From positions 1-26,726 of IMG/VR virus record IMGVR_UViG_3300035698_007259: 26,726 nucleotides of DNA; one strand, given 5' to 3'. The position numbers and the translations under genes are program-made. Every line of letters begins with the position of its first letter. The first letter of the stretch is position 1. The notes below the pieces were generated by a model. That model was not told the DNA's origin. It saw only the letters and a list, made by a program, of their open reading frames with translations, and did no database searches. Shown here piece after piece: positions 7,797 to 16,400 of the stretch. Origin of the DNA: a virus.

Positions 7797-8279
7797 ATGT
7801 CAAACTCTCCCATCAAAAAACGCTCCAAAACCTCATTGCCTTCTGAATTAACTGGTATGATATTATCAAATTTAGATACATTAGAATACGACATGTACAA
7901 AGTTGAATATATTCGATTTTACGCAGATTTGGTTCAACCTGAATCTGATATGGATGATGGTTCAGGACCTGATGCTGTTATTACTTCGGAATTAATTCAA
8001 CGATTCGTAAAAGTGTTCAAAACTCAAGAATCATTCAATTTGTATGTTGGAGATGAATTACCGGATAAAGTCCCATTGCTGGCACCTGGATTAAGACCAA
8101 GAGATATGGAATTTTTAGAAAATAATGGAATACAATTCGGTGAAAGCGAATTTTGGCAGAAGATTCTAAAAACTCATGTTCATTCATGTATTTCAACTAA
8201 ACGAAGCACAATGTATTATCATCGCTCCAGCACATTCCTTCGATACGCAATAACTAACATGTCCGCTGAATTAATTTAA
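7797..8279 (+). CDS. Hypothetical 160-aa protein
   Basis: I do not recognise this protein. The N-terminus carries a short basic cluster (KKRSK) that could act as a nuclear localisation signal. The rest is mixed helical (LTGMILSNLDTLEYDMYKVE, SELIQRFVKVFKTQ, FWQKILKTHVHS). No membrane segment is seen. It is divergently oriented from the 223-aa gene and tail to tail with the replication gene, the two stops being separated only by a shared hairpin. Its upstream region is unusual in lacking a TATA element close to the ATG; the bases before the start are ACAAAACAACG, after a TTAATTAATTAATTAA palindrome near 7756. Confidence 0.65.
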   Translation: MSNSPIKKRSKTSLPSELTGMILSNLDTLEYDMYKVEYIRFYADLVQPESDMDDGSGPDAVITSELIQRFVKVFKTQESFNLYVGDELPDKVPLLAPGLRPRDMEFLENNGIQFGESEFWQKILKTHVHSCISTKRSTMYYHRSSTFLRYAITNMSAELI

Positions 8280-8304
8280 AAAAAAAATATATTGTTTTTT
8301 TTTA
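8277..8304. terminator. Bidirectional A/T hairpin between facing stops
   Basis: T-A9 paired with T9-A (10 bp) around an 8-nt loop, filling the 27-nt gap between the 160-aa stop and the replication-gene stop. Confidence 0.5.
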
Positions 8305-8306
8305 TA

Positions 8307-10772
8307 TTATTGTTTAGTTTGTAAAAAAGCAAATTTTGCATTTTTACCTGTCAATGATTTAATTGTTAAATCATTGATTGTTCTATTATCTGGTGGTGAG
8401 GATACATCAACAGTTATTTCTTTTAATTTTACAAAAACCTTTCTTTTTGATATTTTTCCATTGATACTATTTGTTTTTCTATCAACAATAGTTTTAAATC
8501 CCTCACTTTCCATATTGTATTTAAATGTTGACAAACTTTTGGTCTTATCGACTTTTTGTTTGTACAATTTATGAGCTTCTTTCATTCCAATCATATCATT
8601 TTCGTCTTCAGTTTTTTCATAAAATTCATCAACAAAATCTAATATTGTGTTATTAATTGTCATATATTCTTCGGTTACTGCTCTAATAGACACTGGAATA
8701 ATTAAATTTTCATCTTTTATACTTATAGCATGTGTTATAATATCTCTCATAAATTGTTGATAATATATCGGATTTTTAAATTTGTTTTTTAATGTTGTAT
8801 CAATTGGCTTTTCATAAGGTCCATAATTTTCATTATCTTTAAAACAAAATTTATAAACAAATGGAACACATACAAGACGGCGCCTTACAGCTTCCTCAAC
8901 TTTCTCTAATCCGGGGATCTCATTACATTGACAAAATAAACCAAATGATGGATCGAAAGTTTTATTGCCCGAAAATAATGTTCTACAGGTCTGCGGATCT
9001 CCTCCTGTTAATGATTTGATTTTCTCAATATTAAACTTAACCGTTACATCGGAATTTCCACCACCCTCTTCCGGTTCAGATGTCATTACAAACTTTTTTC
9101 CAGCACAATCATATAACGATGGGTCACACTGCCCATACTTCAACTTACCCGTTAAAAATTTATTATCAGTCTGTAAATAATAACCATCATATGCTTTACC
9201 AATCATTGAAGTTAAAAGTCCTTTACCATTCGAACCACATCCAGACCATATATTAAACACATCGAATTGAGTTGTGAAACATGGGAAAGCAATCGTATCC
9301 ATCACATATTTTGATACCTCGTCAGTTTCAAAAAAACTCTTGAAATATATTTCGATCTCATCATGTATTTCTTGATTATGAGGTGGTAATGTATAATTTA
9401 CATGTGTCATACAAAAATCATCACGTTCAATTAGTCTATATTGTCCTAAATCAAAATCATGACACTGGTCCTTAAAACAAAATAACTTTTGGTTTTTATC
9501 TATTTTGTTTTTAATTTCATTATCCACTATATAAGGTTTTACATGAAGATTAATGCTTCTTTTAAAAGGAGCACCCCCCACCATTTTCCTTAATTTATTA
9601 CGCTGATTTTTTAATTGTTCTTTTTCATCCTTTTCCAAATCCGCGTATTCTTCTTCAAACTTAACATTAATAAAATCAGAAAGAAAGTTCGATATATCTT
9701 CAACTAATTCAAATGGAAATTGTTTATGTTGTTTTAATAAATTGTATTGATTATATGAATAATACGTTTCTTCATCTTTGTCTATGCAATATTTGTATTT
9801 TTTTGGATCATCACATTTTTCAAAATATAATTTTATTAAATCACTTTCCGAATAACCTAACAATACATCAATATTCATCACATGATTCTCTTTATAATTT
9901 TTATAATAACCAGCAGTAGATTCCGTTATTTTTAATTGTTCATTAAATGGTTTTATTTTTAAATTGATTTTGTATTTTTGTTCTGATAAAACAAACTTTT
10001 CACATAATTCAAGATCTATTTTTATTCCGGCTGGCAGTAATATCCCATCAAAACATAATACTGAATTTTCATTATAATTAAAAAATTTCCAGATTGACAT
10101 TAATACCTTATTTTCGATCTCACAAAGTAAAACATTCAACAACGAACCTGTTATGTTGAAGTTTTTATTTTGTTTTTGTTTTTTTTTTTGGATTTTCTTA
10201 TATAACACTGGATATTTTTTAGTAAAAAATAAACGAATCGTTTTCATTTCCTTTTTATATTCGTCCATGTGTTTTGTTTTGTTTTTACATAAATTATAAT
10301 CACTTGAACCACCATTTGTCAAAGACAAATATATTTTTTTTAGTTGTTCTCGAGATTCACCAGCCACATATTTCTCTCTATTTTGAATATATTCCGAAAG
10401 AATCGGACAATTTACTTTATTCGATTCGCATAATTGTTCCAGGAAAACTGGATGGGCGTTCACAATATCAACATCCACATAATAATTTTCACTTATCGTA
10501 TGGCGTAATTGTCTCGATATCATTTGAAGGGATAACGATTTAATCGACGTCATTCTTCCCGAAAAATCGTTTTGTTTATATCCAACTTCTATTTTAGAAT
10601 CTTTACTTTTATTTAAATATTTCTTTATCAAACATATCGGATCTCCATTCCATTTCGTTGATTTTGAAACTATTAAATCCTTGTATTTCCATAAGTTTTC
10701 AACTATATAAGCCAGCTTATCCCCATCAAAACACTCCACCATTTTTATTATTTCATTGTTTTTATTATTCAT
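8307..10772 (-). CDS. TVpol-type polymerase/primase fused to superfamily 3 helicase
   Basis: Main replication protein, 821 aa. The N-terminal third has the three motifs expected of the family A-like transposon-virus polymerase (TVpol): motif A in YVDVDIVNAHPVFLEQL (98-114, acidic D100/D102), motif B in REQLKKIYLSLTNGG (141-155), and motif C in SVLCFDGILLP (237-247). The C-terminal half is a D5-like SF3 helicase: Walker A GCGSNGKG (511-518), Walker B region KKFVMTSEPEE (559-569), motif C GLFCQCNEIP (611-620) and the arginine stretch RRRLVCVPF (630-638). A linker of about 200 residues joins them and contains the basic sequence RKMVGGAPFKRS (395-406). No protein-primed PolB is present, so this is the only replicase seen. 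The gene is divergent from nothing: a 79-aa gene lies upstream on the same strand, separated by a hairpin. The fusion is typical of PLVs and some virophages. Confidence 0.93.
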   Translation of the reverse strand: MNNKNNEIIKMVECFDGDKLAYIVENLWKYKDLIVSKSTKWNGDPICLIKKYLNKSKDSKIEVGYKQNDFSGRMTSIKSLSLQMISRQLRHTISENYYVDVDIVNAHPVFLEQLCESNKVNCPILSEYIQNREKYVAGESREQLKKIYLSLTNGGSSDYNLCKNKTKHMDEYKKEMKTIRLFFTKKYPVLYKKIQKKKQKQNKNFNITGSLLNVLLCEIENKVLMSIWKFFNYNENSVLCFDGILLPAGIKIDLELCEKFVLSEQKYKINLKIKPFNEQLKITESTAGYYKNYKENHVMNIDVLLGYSESDLIKLYFEKCDDPKKYKYCIDKDEETYYSYNQYNLLKQHKQFPFELVEDISNFLSDFINVKFEEEYADLEKDEKEQLKNQRNKLRKMVGGAPFKRSINLHVKPYIVDNEIKNKIDKNQKLFCFKDQCHDFDLGQYRLIERDDFCMTHVNYTLPPHNQEIHDEIEIYFKSFFETDEVSKYVMDTIAFPCFTTQFDVFNIWSGCGSNGKGLLTSMIGKAYDGYYLQTDNKFLTGKLKYGQCDPSLYDCAGKKFVMTSEPEEGGGNSDVTVKFNIEKIKSLTGGDPQTCRTLFSGNKTFDPSFGLFCQCNEIPGLEKVEEAVRRRLVCVPFVYKFCFKDNENYGPYEKPIDTTLKNKFKNPIYYQQFMRDIITHAISIKDENLIIPVSIRAVTEEYMTINNTILDFVDEFYEKTEDENDMIGMKEAHKLYKQKVDKTKSLSTFKYNMESEGFKTIVDRKTNSINGKISKRKVFVKLKEITVDVSSPPDNRTINDLTIKSLTGKNAKFAFLQTKQ

Positions 10773-10790
10773 CCTGTTTATATATATATG

Positions 10791-10822
10791 TATATAAATT
10801 AATCTTTAAATCAATTTATATA
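10791..10822 (-). terminator. 3'-end hairpin of the 79-aa gene
   Basis: Perfect 10-bp stem TATATAAATT / AATTTATATA with a 12-nt loop, about 23 nt after the 79-aa stop and about 18 nt before the ATG of the replication gene. Confidence 0.55.
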
Positions 10823-10845
10823 TATTATTATTTTATTAGTGGATT

Positions 10846-11085
10846 TCATGATATTTCTGTTTTTATTGGATTATAAATAGGATGATACTTCTTCGATATT
10901 TTTTTATAATAATGCCTGGATTGAGCGCGTTTTCTTGCTTCTATACCTAATTTCGAATTTGCATATTTTTTAACATATCCTTTATTTCTTTCTTTTTTTA
11001 TTTTATTTTGTTTTTCCATTTTTTGGTAGTATTCAAGCTGTTTTGGTGTTATTGTTAATGAATTTAATGTATTTGTTGATGTCAT
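10846..11085 (-). CDS. Small basic helical protein (79 aa)
   Basis: Unassigned. A 79-residue, strongly basic, helical protein with the core NKGYVKKYANSKLGIEARKR followed by AQSRHYYKKISKKYHP (about 34-69). Short repeats of the type Y-x-x-S-x-x-G-x-x-A-R-x-x-x-Q-x-x-Y-Y are found in small proteins and nuclease tails of giant viruses and PLVs and may bind nucleic acid; here only one unit is present. An alternating TATATATATA sequence lies directly before the ATG. It is the first gene on the minus strand beside the repeat-rich noncoding region, so a regulatory or replication-accessory role is conceivable, but this is only context. Confidence 0.6.
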   Translation of the reverse strand: MTSTNTLNSLTITPKQLEYYQKMEKQNKIKKERNKGYVKKYANSKLGIEARKRAQSRHYYKKISKKYHPIYNPIKTEIS

Positions 11086-11160
11086 TTATATATATATATA
11101 TACTTGTTTTTAAATAGTAAATCAAATTTATACTATTTTATTGTATATGTCTCATTTTTT

Positions 11161-11605
11161 TTGTACTTTTTACTTTTTTTAACATATTCTCCTGTTCTTA
11201 TCCTATATTACACCATTTTTCATAAAATAATCTCCTCCCTTATTTTCAAAAAGTACAATGTAACTTTTTGGTACTTTTTCGTTTTCAAAATAATTGGGAT
11301 ATTTATAGGTTGAATTGATTCATAAATTAATCATAACTTCATGTTTGTACTTTTTGTCCTTTTATTTTACATAGATCCCTGATTCTATATGCATATATGC
11401 AAATATAATATACATTATATTATTATTATTCAAAATAATTATACCAATGTATATATTATAAAAGTACAAAAAGTTATTTATGAAGTTATATAGAGTATAT
11501 ATAGAGATAGACCCATGATTCATCCTAGAATAAAAAAAAAACAAAAAAGTACAAAAAGTTATTAAAAAGTTATTTTGTACTTTTACACCCATATTTGTAC
11601 TTTTT
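11161..11605. repeat. Cluster of eight TTTGTACTTTTT / AAAAAGTACAAA repeats
   Basis: GTAC cores stand at 11163, 11253, 11271, 11347, 11464, 11549, 11577 and 11597. Five read GTACTTTTT or GTACTTTTA in the + direction (11163, 11271, 11347, 11577, 11597). Three read AAAAGTACAA in the reverse direction (11253, 11464, 11549). AAGTTAT/ATAACTT is interspersed (for example ATGAAGTTAT at 11480-11489 and ATAACTTCAT at 11333-11342). Confidence 0.65.
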
Positions 11606-11646
11606 TTTTCAAAAGATGTAATAATAGATCAACTACTACTATACCG

Positions 11647-11687
11647 CTTAAGGGGGGGGAGGGGGAGGCAACAATTTTTTTCTTAAG
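11647..11687. other. G-tract flanked by CTTAAG sites
   Basis: G8-A-G5-A-GG at 11652-11668, in otherwise AT-rich DNA, lies between two copies of CTTAAG (11647-11652 and 11682-11687). This is the most biased G run in the window. Confidence 0.6.
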
Positions 11688-11767
11688 TCTTTTAATACTT
11701 GTTTAAGTCAAAAAAAACTATAAAAAAAAAACATACCATATAAAATTAAACACATATATATATAAAA

Positions 11768-12358
11768 ATGAGTATACAACTAAATATTACGCACAAGCAA
11801 CCAATTGTATCGCAACCAAACAAAAAAGAAACAATCGTGGTATATACATTGGGTAAACCAATTCCAATGGACGAATTGTCAATCATGACAAACAGAATTA
11901 AATATGCTGGGGAAATTTACCGTGAAAAATTAATAAAAATGTTGGATTCATGTAAATGTATAAATGTTATGATAAATAATTGTTGTCATGTTTGCGTTCG
12001 AACAGAAAATATTGAATTTTCAATTAATAGATATTGTGAGTATATTATAAAAAAAGAAAATCTAGGATGGGGAAATGTTGATATTTCATATAATATGGAT
12101 ACTTACAATCAACAAATTGATATTGATATGAAATATGTTGTAGGAATCCCAACCAAAAACACAATTGATAAAGCAGGAGAATTATACCAAAATTGTACCA
12201 AACCAAATAATATTGACTCAATTGAAACTATTATGTATTTATTAAAAAAAACACACGAATACATGGAGAATTATAAAAACCATGTCACGGGATATGCGAG
12301 AGAATATGGAAATACGTATGAGCCACTCAATATTTTTGATGTGTCTTTTTCAATCTAG
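11768..12358 (+). CDS. Hypothetical 196-aa protein
   Basis: I do not recognise this protein. It has 196 residues and a mixed alpha/beta pattern. A cysteine cluster lies in the middle (CKCINVMINNCCHVCVR, about 58-77), a beta-rich stretch follows (WGNVDISYNMDTYNQQIDID), and the C-terminal part is helical (IETIMYLLKKTHEYMENYKN). The cysteine spacing does not match a zinc finger I can name. TATATATATAAAA stands directly before the ATG. It is the first + strand gene after the repeat-rich noncoding region, and is followed by a hairpin and a 65-aa gene on the same strand. Confidence 0.7.
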   Translation: MSIQLNITHKQPIVSQPNKKETIVVYTLGKPIPMDELSIMTNRIKYAGEIYREKLIKMLDSCKCINVMINNCCHVCVRTENIEFSINRYCEYIIKKENLGWGNVDISYNMDTYNQQIDIDMKYVVGIPTKNTIDKAGELYQNCTKPNNIDSIETIMYLLKKTHEYMENYKNHVTGYAREYGNTYEPLNIFDVSFSI

Positions 12359-12365
12359 ATCATTT

Positions 12366-12395
12366 TATATTATTTTTTTAAAAAGTAATAATATA
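12366..12395 (+). terminator. 3'-end hairpin of the 196-aa gene
   Basis: TATATTATT / AATAATATA 9-bp stem that can extend by T/A pairs across a 2-nt bulge. It lies 7 nt after the stop and 3 nt before the next ATG. Confidence 0.6.
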
Positions 12396-12398
12396 ATA

Positions 12399-12596
12399 AT
12401 GAATAAATATCAATCCGACATTTGGAAATTAGAAGTGTATCGAACATATTTGGTTTCATGCATAAATGAATTATCAAAAACAGACCCAACACAATTTCGC
12501 ACAGAACAGGATTTCAAAATTACAATTATCAATATAAGAAAAATCATTTATCATTATATGGATGAAATTAATTTACTACTAGATACGCTTATTTAA
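12399..12596 (+). CDS. Hypothetical helical 65-aa protein
   Basis: Unassigned. The frame is open from 12282, but that would overlap the end of the 196-aa gene and the hairpin. The ATG at 12399, just after the hairpin, gives a well-formed 65-residue protein: two amphipathic helices (WKLEVYRTYLVSCINELSK and ITIINIRKIIYHYMDEINLL) joined by a polar turn (TDPTQFRTEQDF). The pattern suggests a small coiled-coil or helical hairpin. It is tail to tail with the 181-aa gene, with a GC-containing hairpin midway. Confidence 0.6.
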   Translation: MNKYQSDIWKLEVYRTYLVSCINELSKTDPTQFRTEQDFKITIINIRKIIYHYMDEINLLLDTLI

Positions 12597-12615
12597 AACG
12601 CCTTACATTTAATGG

Positions 12616-12639
12616 TGAAACAATTACGAAATTGTTTCA
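12616..12639. terminator. Bidirectional 3'-end hairpin
   Basis: Perfect 10-bp stem TGAAACAATT / AATTGTTTCA with loop ACGA. It is centred between facing stops, 19 nt from one and 16 nt from the other. This is the hairpin least explained by AT composition. Confidence 0.75.
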
Positions 12640-12655
12640 GAATTATGAGGTTTTC

Positions 12656-13201
12656 TTAAACTGTGGTATCGTCATCACACGAAGAGACGCAATCGGACAT
12701 GATTTCCGATTCGGAGTCGGAGTCGGAATCTGAGATGGATTCAGAATCTGATACGGACACACTGTCAATCTCCCAGTCGGTGTCGAAATCCAATTCGGAA
12801 TCGACGACACATTCACAATGAATTGGTGATTCTACAATTGCTGTGAATTCCTTCTCAGGTACTACAGCCATTGGAATTGAAGCTGGTATTTGAAGTGGAA
12901 AATACCATTCTATTTGTGGTAAGGGTTTCAATGTAATAATAGGTTTTGGTTTGTTTTTTTCGATAATTTCTTCCATTAATTTATCATATTGAGCATAAAA
13001 ATTGGTTAATTTGGATGTGGTGACTTCCACCAACAATTCGTCGATTAAGTCGTCTTCAATTTGTTGTTTGGTGTATGATTCCAAAAGGGGTTCTGGTCCT
13101 GGTCCTGGTCCTGATCCAGCTTCGATAGTTAAAATTTTCTTTAGTCCCAGTACTGGGGTGGGAAAGAAATAGTTGTAAATTGCATAAAGATATGTTGACA
13201 T
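12656..13201 (-). CDS. Acidic Ser/Asp-tailed 181-aa protein
   Basis: Function not recognised. The N-terminus is aromatic/hydrophobic (YLYAIYNYFFPTPVLGL, residues 4-20) and may contact a membrane or another protein. Then comes a Gly-Pro spacer (GSGPGPGPEP, about 29-38) and a helical acidic region (QQIEDDLIDELLVEV). After a proline-rich part, the C-terminal 45 residues are a hyperacidic Ser/Asp/Glu repeat (SVSVSDSESISDSDSDSESE, about 147-166) coded by GATTCGGAGTCG-like microsatellite DNA near 12700-12730. Such tails resemble casein-kinase substrates or histone/DNA mimics. It is divergent from the 66-aa gene. Confidence 0.65.
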   Translation of the reverse strand: MSTYLYAIYNYFFPTPVLGLKKILTIEAGSGPGPGPEPLLESYTKQQIEDDLIDELLVEVTTSKLTNFYAQYDKLMEEIIEKNKPKPIITLKPLPQIEWYFPLQIPASIPMAVVPEKEFTAIVESPIHCECVVDSELDFDTDWEIDSVSVSDSESISDSDSDSESEIMSDCVSSCDDDTTV

Positions 13202-13241
13202 TTTCTCAATAATTTTATATTTATATAATAAGATAAAAAAA

Positions 13242-13442
13242 ATGGAAACCTATATTTATAATAAAACAATTAGTATAATTACAACAATGCTAATTACCAA
13301 ATCTATAACAACTGGATGGCATTATTTAAAAAAAATTAAGAAAATTAGAAAATTTGTTTCAAAAAAAAAAAATAAAATTAAAAATAAAATACACGAAGTC
13401 AATGAGCTAATTTATAATTCTCCTGTTGTTAAAACTGGTTAA
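13242..13442 (+). CDS. Hypothetical basic 66-aa protein
   Basis: Unassigned. A hydrophobic N-terminal half (ISIITTMLITKSITTGWHYL, about 10-29) could be a weak membrane or amphipathic segment. It is followed by a very basic helix (KKIKKIRKFVSKKKNKIKNK, about 30-49, coded partly by a 12-A run) and a short polar tail. The shape, hydrophobic then polycationic, resembles small membrane-active peptides, but this is inference. Its stop overlaps by 4 nt the stop of the 1300-aa gene on the opposite strand. Confidence 0.5.
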   Translation: METYIYNKTISIITTMLITKSITTGWHYLKKIKKIRKFVSKKKNKIKNKIHEVNELIYNSPVVKTG

Positions 13443-16400
13443 GATTGGTCTTTTGGTTCTTGTGATTCCAGATCTTGAAATATTTTCTGAGCATCTGGAA
13501 TGACAAAATTTCTATTTACTTTATAAATAACGACTGAATTGTCATTGATGCTGGCAAGTTTACCATTTGTTCTGATTTCCGTTTTAATTGAATTGATATT
13601 TCTTGGAAATGTCACCGCATACTGATACGATGTAGCTTGACTGTAGATCCATTCCCCACCCACGAAATATTTTGGGACTGTTGCTACAACATTCATGGAG
13701 ACTTCTTTGCTAAAGTAATCAGTATTTACTAAATCTGTATATATTTCATAAAATGGAAAATCTGATTTTATTGGTAAATGACTTGCAATTATTTGAGTAG
13801 ATGTTGATCCATCAATATTTAATACTTGCTGACCAGGCAAACCTAATTTATAAGTCGGTAAACCTACGGCAGCTGGATTGCGCAATTTATCCTGTAAAGA
13901 CATTGCTGGTTGGTCAGCTATAGAAAGAGCAGCATTGGTAGTCAATGGTTTTGTTTTTATGTATTCGTCTTTTACTAAATTGGATTTCTGAACGGAGGTG
14001 TCATGCCAATTCTGCGCCAATCCAGTTTTTGGAATTAGGTCAGTTAGGGAAAAACCTAATTTATACAATAAACTATTATAAAACAATTCATCTGTAGTCA
14101 ATTCCGTCATTTGATCCAGAGAGGAGGCAACATCACCAGGGGTTTGTCCATAAATCCCAAGAATATTTAGACCACTGGTTGTTGTCGATCTGCCGACATT
14201 TCTGTGAGGGATACCCCACGCGATGTTGTCAAAAGGTGCCTGTTGACTTGTAATTGGATTTTCAAACTCAAAAAAACCCATGAAAGTGAACGACACATCA
14301 TTAAATTTTATTATTGGGTTTCCAATATTTTCAACAACCAAATTAGGAGGATCGCCACTAACGGGAGGAGTTATAATGTTAATACCTGGTACTTCGTCCA
14401 CGCCCAGTTGTCGTTGAGTATGAAGATTGTATAGGGTGGTTCTACTTCGCGAATCATCGAATATTATGGTTGGATCGTTAGCACCAATGTTGATGTAATT
14501 TGTAATTAATTTGGCTGACACAGGAGCATCCGTGGAATCGTTTTTTTGTGTGTTTAAACAAATCATGGCTGGACTGTCCATAAAACTGGGACTTAATCCC
14601 CAAAAAAGACTCGTGTACAAGGAAGGCAAAGCGTAATCTGGATCTATGTTGGAAGTTCCATCGGAATTGAACGAGCCTGAATCATGATAGAGCAGGAATG
14701 AACAGCAAGTTGCCGCATTTTCGTATCGGAGTAATGGAAAAAAATTATCCAACGGATTGTATCCAAAGGAACTGAGGGGCGGTTGTAATTGAAGAGGATT
14801 TCCTAAATTGTCCGGTCCTGTGTTGTCGGTTTGAATCACCATTTTTCTGGCTTCGAGGTCGTTGGCATAATCATAAAAATCTCCTCTGAAATGTGGATTC
14901 GTCGTGGAATGCGTTCTCAACACATTTAAACCACCGTGTGGGCTGTCGGTGGTGCTGGTCAGTTGAAGGCAATAAATACTGTAAGGATCACCAGCATTAT
15001 GGGCTTCTTCAACATAAATAAATTGATCGTTTCTAGAAAGGTCAATTGTCTGACTTTGTCCATTTTCATCGTTATAGGTTTCTTGTGATAGATCCGGAGT
15101 TCCTGGTTTTGTATTTAAATTAAATAAAGAATATAAAAACACTCGATCTTGCTTTACAAGTGAGTTAGAACCAGTGCTCCAGTTATAAAAATCATATCCA
15201 CCATATGTTGCTTGATCTCCTGTCCCTGGTTGTATTTTAAAAAAGAATTTGTACGAGGTAACCAGCCTGTTCGCATAGAAGCCATCATGTGCCGAGTTGT
15301 ATTCGCAGGTCCAATAAGTGGGGGTTTCGTTCTCTAATCCGATATCATAAATACCAGTTAACGCATTGTATTCTTGTGAAACGGTAGAGCCATACACACC
15401 TACATCGCCAGAAAGGTCAGTTCTTAAATTATAATCTTGGATCACACATTCTCCAACTCCTTCAAATGTGTAATCTGTAATAGATTTTTTTTGATCTGGA
15501 TAATTGTTGAAACGCACTTTATTTTGAAAATCTGGCAACATTTTTGAGAAAATGCTCATCGAACAATTCTTGTTTATATTGTCTTTAAACCGGTGGGGCA
15601 CGTCTGTCTGAATAGTTCTTAATTCCCAATTATATGCAGACGGAACTGGATCCGCCAACAAGTCACTATATTGCTGATATCCTATGCTCGGGAAATCGAT
15701 TCGGGGTGTGGTATAACTTCTCCCCAAATCGGAAAGCCTGTTTGGATAGATTGTGAATGGATCCATAGGCATTCCGTATGAGTATTCAGCTGAATTATTT
15801 TGAAAATTACCGGTAGCTACTTGCCGAGTAATATTTCCATATTTGGCAGAACCACCACCATACACACCCTGTGGGTGGTCGTCCGTGTTCATACCGTCTC
15901 GAGACGAACCTAAATCAGCCTGTACGGACCAATTCTCCACGTCGAGGTTTTGCTCTGCCAAATCAGATTTAGTGCCATTGTACCGCTGTTTTAAATCAAA
16001 CCATTTTTTAATTCTGGCTACATTTTCAGTACTATAAGTTATATTTGTTTGGATAAGGAAATATTTGGGAAGAATGGTGTATCGAGCCGTCGCCGTTTCG
16101 ACTCTGTTGTTGGTTAATCCAGCCGCTTCTACGAAAGTGTATTGAAAATTGTGAGACACTCTAGGGTAAAATCCTTTTAATTCGTTGAGTTGAGTGCCAC
16201 TACTAGTATCATGTTTCCAATTTTGTCTCATGACTCTACCAGACATTATAAGAACTGGTCTAGGGCAAATATAAGCCTGGTCATCCTGTTCGAATTTTGA
16301 AGCTCCATCGAATGAAAGGGAACAACGCATCATTTGATGAATTGCTCTCCATTTATCATAATCTGCCACACACAACTGACCCCAACACGGATCTCCCGAA

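Larger units (their letters stand above)
11086..11767. promoter_or_regulatory. Largest noncoding region: candidate replication origin/control region
   Basis: 682 bp between the divergent 79-aa and 196-aa genes with no credible gene. Two ORFs are possible (11104-11313 +, 11362-11592 -), but both translate to Phe/Ile/Tyr-rich low-complexity sequence. The region holds eight GTAC-centred repeats, several AAGTTAT motifs, and a G-tract near its right end. As the only long gap in a very compact genome, at the border of the replication genes, it is the best candidate for an origin or master control region. Confidence 0.55.

Noticed and set aside
11104-11313. 69-codon + strand ORF in the noncoding region
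   Set aside because: Hydrophobic low-complexity product of AT-rich DNA that includes the repeat units; no supporting signal.
11362-11592. 76-codon minus-strand ORF in the noncoding region
   Set aside because: It translates to Phe/Ile/Tyr/Asn-rich low-complexity sequence, runs across the GTAC repeats, and has no hairpin after its stop.
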